From Methylobacterium sp. R2-1 (GTDB taxonomy: Bacteria; Pseudomonadota; Alphaproteobacteria; Rhizobiales; Beijerinckiaceae), in the NCBI RefSeq assembly GCF_014191355.1, contig NZ_JACHWM010000010.1, positions 124,001 through 188,000 on the forward strand: a DNA stretch of 64,000 nucleotides, read 5' to 3'. The position numbers and the translations under genes are program-made. The notes beneath the pieces were generated by a model. It saw only the letters and a program-made list of their open reading frames with translations, was not told the origin of the DNA and did not search any database. Shown here one piece after another: positions 63,510-64,000 of the stretch. Within the stretch, counting starts at the first letter, position 1. The number at the start of each line of letters is the position of its first letter.

Positions 63510-64000
63510 TCAGTTCGTGCCGACGGCCGCCTTGGCCGCCTCCAGCAGGTCGAGCTTCACCCAATCGACGGCCTTGGCGGGCTTCGACATCTTGCCGATG
63601 CCGTGCTCGGCCATCACGTCGGTCGTCTTCTGGATGTGGTCGGCGCTCATCTCCAGGGTGTAGGGCGAGTTGGCGAGCGCATCCTGGAACTCAGGTCCCG
63701 TGAGCTGGCCCTTGAACACGTCCTGCGTGACGAAGGTCTCCGCGGCCTTCGGATCGTCCATGAACGTCTTCTGGGCCTTGACGAAGCACTCCATGAACTT
63801 GGCCGCGGCCGGCTTCTTCTCGTTGTAGAATTTTTCCGTCATCACCAGCGTGCGGATCGGCGAGCCGACCGGGGTGTCGTAGGGCTTGATCACCTCGACG
63901 CCGAAGCCCCGGGCGATGGCCTGGGCCGATTGCGGCTCGGTCTGCATGATCGCGTCGACCTGCTTCTGCAGCAGCGCCTGGTTCAGGTCCGGATAGCCGA
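63510..64000 (-). CDS. ABC transporter substrate-binding protein, 5' end missing
   Basis: The C-terminal 160 or so residues are seen; the frame runs off the window end (GYPDLNQALLQKQVDAIMQTEPQ continues upstream). The pattern is of the NMT1/TauA-type periplasmic binding proteins (SSuA/TauA/NrtA). The substrate cannot be told from this part. It is the first gene of the ABC operon. Confidence 0.85.
   Translation of the reverse strand, partial: GYPDLNQALLQKQVDAIMQTEPQSAQAIARGFGVEVIKPYDTPVGSPIRTLVMTEKFYNEKKPAAAKFMECFVKAQKTFMDDPKAAETFVTQDVFKGQLTGPEFQDALANSPYTLEMSADHIQKTTDVMAEHGIGKMSKPAKAVDWVKLDLLEAAKAAVGTN

Overview
The window is GC-rich alphaproteobacterial chromosomal DNA. The gene content points to a Methylobacterium/Methylorubrum-type methylotroph: a full oxalate/formyl-CoA cluster, ChvG-ChvI with HprK and a sugar-permease-free PTS, FlbT with alphaproteobacterial flagellins, and a degraded fructose PTS gene. 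The species is inferred from content, not proven. No tRNA, rRNA, CRISPR array or intact transposon was seen.

Region 1 (about 1.4-17.5 kb) is an oxalate-utilisation island. It has two formyl-CoA:oxalate CoA-transferases (2182-3432 and 15182-16459), an oxalyl-CoA decarboxylase (6008-7762), two OxlT-like oxalate:formate antiporters (8354-9679 and 9953-11248) and a GntR/FCD regulator (about 16774-17526). Between them lie genes with no known oxalate role: a PAS-only protein, a CBS protein, a small alpha/beta-barrel-like protein, a 615-residue zeta-toxin-like P-loop kinase, a 55-residue single-span membrane protein and a 71-residue soluble protein. Seven intergenic sites share the form WGGYAT-N5-ATRCCA (six good, one degenerate), one in front of almost every transcription unit. 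I read them as operators of the GntR protein, which would put the unknown genes in the oxalate regulon. An HPP-CBS gene broken by a frameshift and an alpha/beta hydrolase also sit here.

Region 2 (17.9-27.5 kb) carries three glycosyltransferases on the plus strand. Facing them are four small hydrophilic or exported proteins, a fourth glycosyltransferase, a PIG-L deacetylase and the preQ0 genes queC, queD and queE. Region 3 (27.7-37.7 kb) is housekeeping and envelope signalling: a D,D-carboxypeptidase, a CobW GTPase, HPr, EIIA, HprK, ChvG, ChvI, a HugZ-like protein and LepA. Region 4 (38-48.4 kb) has a heavy-metal RND pump, a LacI regulator facing a decayed fruB with two matching operators exactly 100 bp apart, a periplasmic protein of unknown function and a large class A penicillin-binding protein.

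Region 5 (48.6-51.9 kb) has two near-identical-length flagellins, each with a terminator, and divergent flbT. Region 6 (51.9-64 kb) is mixed: an acyltransferase-3 protein, an HNH nuclease, a Blh/DUF442-type phosphatase, methionine aminopeptidase, a fused relic of emrAB, an HdeD protein, a BKACE enzyme, the DctB/DctD two-component pair and a nitrate/sulfonate-type ABC transporter cut by the window end. Two families of palindromic intergenic repeats occur.
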